A DNA stretch of 64,000 nt from JAJDTR01 sp965220415 (GTDB lineage: Bacteria; Poribacteria; WGA-4E; JAJDTR01), in assembly GCA_965220415.1 (NCBI GenBank), contig OZ244829.1:4650001-4714000 (forward strand). The letters are read 5' to 3'. Below, in pieces: positions 61,880-64,000 of the stretch. The notes below the pieces were generated by a model. That model worked only from the letters and a program-made list of their open reading frames with translations. It made no database searches and had not been told where the DNA came from. How positions within the stretch are numbered: the first letter of the stretch is position 1; every line of letters begins with the position of its first letter. Made by a program: the position numbers and the translations under genes.

Positions 61880-62405
61880 TGTTGGGATTGAGGGAGTGTA
61901 ATGTGAGAAGGTAGATGTGTCGGGCGAGGGGACCTCGCCCCTACGAAGGGTGTTGATCGATAGTAAGTCCTATGGATCCCCACGAATCGCAGTTCAGACG
62001 TTTTCGGCGCCGTGTCAATCTTCCGTCCCGAAAGGCTGGTGCGCAGGAGATCTCTATCGCACTCGCTATCCACTCGTTTGATCCTTCCCGATTCGCCCAC
62101 ATTGCACTCCTCTGGAGTGCGGGGAGTTGGTGCATTTCCCGTGCTATTGACATGTCACTCCTCTGGAGTGAAGGACACGCGGCAAATCGCGGAAATCCCT
62201 AAATCACATGAATCACAGTGCGGACGTTTTCGGCGCCATCCCAATCGTCTGTCCCGAAAGGCTGGTGCGCATTGCGCACCCTACAACTCGCCACTAGCCA
62301 CTGTCTTTCCCGCTTTACACCAACACCAAAGCAGACTATAATGAGTTGGGGTTTAAGAAAGTGAAGCGTTAAAATCATCACAATGTAAAAAAGGAGGATT
62401 AACTC
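61880..62405. repeat. Repeat-filled gap before the second small coiled-coil gene
   Basis: Two copies of a unit with GACGTTTTCGGCGCC and CCCGAAAGGCTGGTGCG (61978-62045, 62203-62275), a GATC module, and GGAGTG-type units. The promoter at 62314-62342 ends the gap. Confidence 0.7.
62314..62342 (+). promoter_or_regulatory. Near-consensus promoter of the second small coiled-coil gene
   Basis: TTTACA (62314-62319), a 17-bp spacer, and TATAAT (62337-62342), 63 bp before the start codon at 62406. Confidence 0.78.
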
Positions 62406-62675
62406 ATGACCCTTTCCGACTTTACCGTGATATACGTCATCGCGATGGCCCATTTCCTGATTCTGCTCTACTTAATGCGTTTTGCGGACTCAAATACGGG
62501 CAAACGCATAGACGATTTAAGGGACGAAATGTACCTCCGCGCCAGGCAGACGAACGCCCAAATCAACGAATTGAGGCAAGAAATGGCAGCCTTACGGAGT
62601 AAATTGGACGCACGCTCTCGCCAGAGCAATGCCCGCATCAATGACCAACGAATCCACGAGACCCCGCGGGTTTGA
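62406..62675 (+). CDS. Small membrane coiled-coil protein, family member 2
   Basis: 89 residues, ATG 62406 with GGAGG upstream. One N-terminal helix (FTVIYVIAMAHFLILLYLM), then GKRIDDLRDEMYLRARQTNA and an alpha-helical coiled coil ending in ETPRV. Same layout as the proteins at 50074 and 63554. The function is unknown. Confidence 0.78.
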   Translation: MTLSDFTVIYVIAMAHFLILLYLMRFADSNTGKRIDDLRDEMYLRARQTNAQINELRQEMAALRSKLDARSRQSNARINDQRIHETPRV

Positions 62676-63492
62676 TTTTTCCTACGGCGGGGCAGCACGG
62701 AATCAAGCGATCAAGCGACCGGATAGTGAGGAGAATTTTCTATCGTCTTCCTTAATCAGTCAGTTGATCGATAGAGATCCCCACGCATCACAGTTCAGAC
62801 GTTTTCGGCGCCGTCTCAATCTTCCAATCTTCCGCCCGTCCGATAGGCCCACATTGCACGGGATCTCTATCGCGCTCATTATCCATTCGCTTGATCCGCT
62901 GGAGTGCGGGGAGTTGGTGCATTTCCCGTGCTATTGACATGTCACTCCTACGGAGTGAGGAGGTTGGGAGGTCGGTCATACAAGAAACCGGAGCCCCCGT
63001 CTCTTAATCATGGCAATCCTTTCATCACATGAATCCCAGTTCAGACGTTTTCGGCGCCGTTTCAATCGTCTGTCCCGAAAGGCTGGTGCGCATTGCGCAC
63101 CCTACAGAGACTATCCACTCGCTTGAGGGATCTTCTATCAGGATCTACTATCGCCTTCACTATTCGTTCAGTTGATCGCTCCTTATCCAGTCGCTTGATC
63201 CGCTGGAGTGCGGAGCATTGCGGCATCCCCGTGCTATTGACATGGCACGGGATTTTCTATCGCACTCGCTATCCACTCGCTTGATCCTAACGGAGTGAAG
63301 AACATGCGGCAGTTCACAAATAATGTCGTGGAACGGTACGTTCATCGAAATCGCATAAAGAATCGCGACCTGGAGATCGCTCCTACAGAGATTATCGCCT
63401 TTACTGACCACTAGCCACTGACCAGCAACCGAGTGGATAGCGAGGGCGGTAGAGATCCACTGGCCACTGTTTTTCGCCACTGTTTTTCCCAC
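62676..63492. repeat. Repeat-filled gap before the third small coiled-coil gene
   Basis: Two further GACGTTTTCGGCGCC units (62783-62830, 63020-63090), GATC modules in both orientations (e.g. 62703-62775), a 36-bp module nested in another (63131-63200), GCTGGAGTG units with the CCGTGCTATTGACATG tail, and a GGTGCGCATTGCGCACC hairpin (63087). No gene is seen. Confidence 0.75.
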
Positions 63493-63521
63493 TTGACATC
63501 ACCGTAAAAACAGCGTACAAT
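63493..63521 (+). promoter_or_regulatory. Near-consensus promoter of the third small coiled-coil gene
   Basis: TTGACA (63493-63498), a 17-bp spacer and TACAAT (63516-63521), 32 bp before the start at 63554. Confidence 0.8.
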
Positions 63522-63553
63522 TCCGGTAACCTTAATGGAAGGAGCAAAAGCCC

Positions 63554-63901
63554 ATGTCAAACCCGCAATTCATAACGATGATGGCTACCCTCTTAGTGGG
63601 ATTTGCCACGATTGTTTATTACATGGTATCCGTTCAAGGCAAACGGATTAGTGATCTTGACAAACGCATAGACGGTCTTGATAAGCGTATAGACGATTTG
63701 AACGCCAACATGAATGCACGGTTCAGCGAAATGAATGCGACTATCAATGCACGGTTCGGCGATATCAACAAACGCATTGACGACCTGCGTACGCAGATGC
63801 AGCGAGAACACGACCACCTCTCCCGTAAAGTCGATACCCTGACCGACACCGTCACCGCTCATATCACGAATCAAGATATCCATGGGGGGCCGCGGGTCTG
63901 A
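63554..63901 (+). CDS. Small membrane coiled-coil protein, family member 3
   Basis: 115 residues, ATG 63554 preceded by GGAAGGAG. One helix (MMATLLVGFATIVYYMV) is followed by repeated KRIDDL/KRIDGL heptads (GKRISDLDKRIDGLDKRIDD) and a coiled coil, ending GGPRV. The heptads and the C-terminal PRV match member 2. The function is unknown. Confidence 0.8.
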   Translation: MSNPQFITMMATLLVGFATIVYYMVSVQGKRISDLDKRIDGLDKRIDDLNANMNARFSEMNATINARFGDINKRIDDLRTQMQREHDHLSRKVDTLTDTVTAHITNQDIHGGPRV

Positions 63902-64000
63902 GGGCAACCCATCTTCCCGAGGCGCCTACATAGCACAGGATCTTCTATCGCACTCGCTATCCACTCGCTTGATCCGCTGGAGTGCGGGGAGTTGGTGCAC
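63902..64000. repeat. Window end inside a repeat
   Basis: One GATC module (63939-63974) and the start of a GCTGGAGTGCGGGGAGTTGG unit; the window ends within it. Confidence 0.7.

Noticed and set aside
1..64000. tRNA or rRNA genes
   Set aside because: No tRNA-like cloverleaf with a T-loop GTTCRA word in context and no rRNA core sequence was noticed; a covariance-model scan would be needed to exclude tRNAs fully.

Overview
The window is a piece of a bacterial chromosome of moderate G+C dominated by aerobic respiration. A split cytochrome b/Rieske complex, many c-type cytochromes, an aa3-type cytochrome oxidase cluster, proteins with the PCP_red domain and very heavy intergenic micro-repeats fit an uncultured lineage such as Candidatus Poribacteria or a PVC/Nitrospirota-like phylum. 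This assignment is inference; there is no rRNA or other marker gene in the window.

Layout. (1) 0.4-6.5 kb: Rieske protein, b6-like cytochrome b, subunit-IV-like protein, an octaheme cytochrome c and a monoheme cytochrome c, followed by hicBA. (2) 7.4-17.1 kb: a cupredoxin, a stand-alone cytochrome bd-like membrane subunit, a lipoprotein, three multidomain c-type cytochromes (one fused to an ethylbenzene-dehydrogenase-like heme domain), a second cupredoxin, and a mazEF-like pair whose toxin is broken. Regions 1 and 2 both start with the same 16-bp palindrome placed identically upstream of a promoter. (3) 17.3-28.6 kb: an ABC-2 exporter split by a higBA module, then the oxidase cluster coxB, a tiny ORF, coxA, ctaA, ctaB, a small membrane protein, two COX3-family genes, a CPSC membrane protein, subunit IV and SCO. 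A DNA-modification-associated Nmad3 gene follows. (4) 29.6-40.4 kb: universal stress proteins, a BMP-family lipoprotein, an Mrp/ApbC ATPase, a CopD-like membrane protein, a radical SAM/SPASM enzyme and small proteins. Four of these proteins together carry six PCP_red-like domains. An intact mazEF pair is lodged inside, and a DUF420/CtaM-like protein closes the block. (5) 41-64 kb: a coproheme-decarboxylase-like protein, a Gld-type ABC-2/ABC_transp_aux/DUF4340 set, a TGS GTPase, a von Willebrand A plus TPR pair, an HD phosphohydrolase, a RAYT transposase, a methyltransferase between inverted repeats, ferrochelatase and three small membrane coiled-coil proteins, all separated by repeats.

The genes form a coherent programme: quinol oxidation (Rieske/b), a pool of periplasmic carriers (c-type cytochromes and cupredoxins), terminal oxidation (bd-like and aa3), and supply of cofactors (ferrochelatase, HemQ-like protein, heme O and A synthases, SCO copper chaperone, CtaM-like factor, Mrp Fe-S carrier).

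The most unusual non-coding content is a hierarchy of repeats that is sparse before 25 kb and fills nearly every gap after 39 kb: 35-36-bp modules with GATC ends that insert into each other and into other repeats (two exact 36-bp empty/filled comparisons exist inside one tandem array); MITEs with 3-bp TAA/TTA duplications; hairpin units of the GTGCGCAC or GGGCACTGCCC type; and a 106-bp double-hairpin unit inverted on both sides of a methyltransferase gene. No rRNA, tRNA or CRISPR array was recognised.
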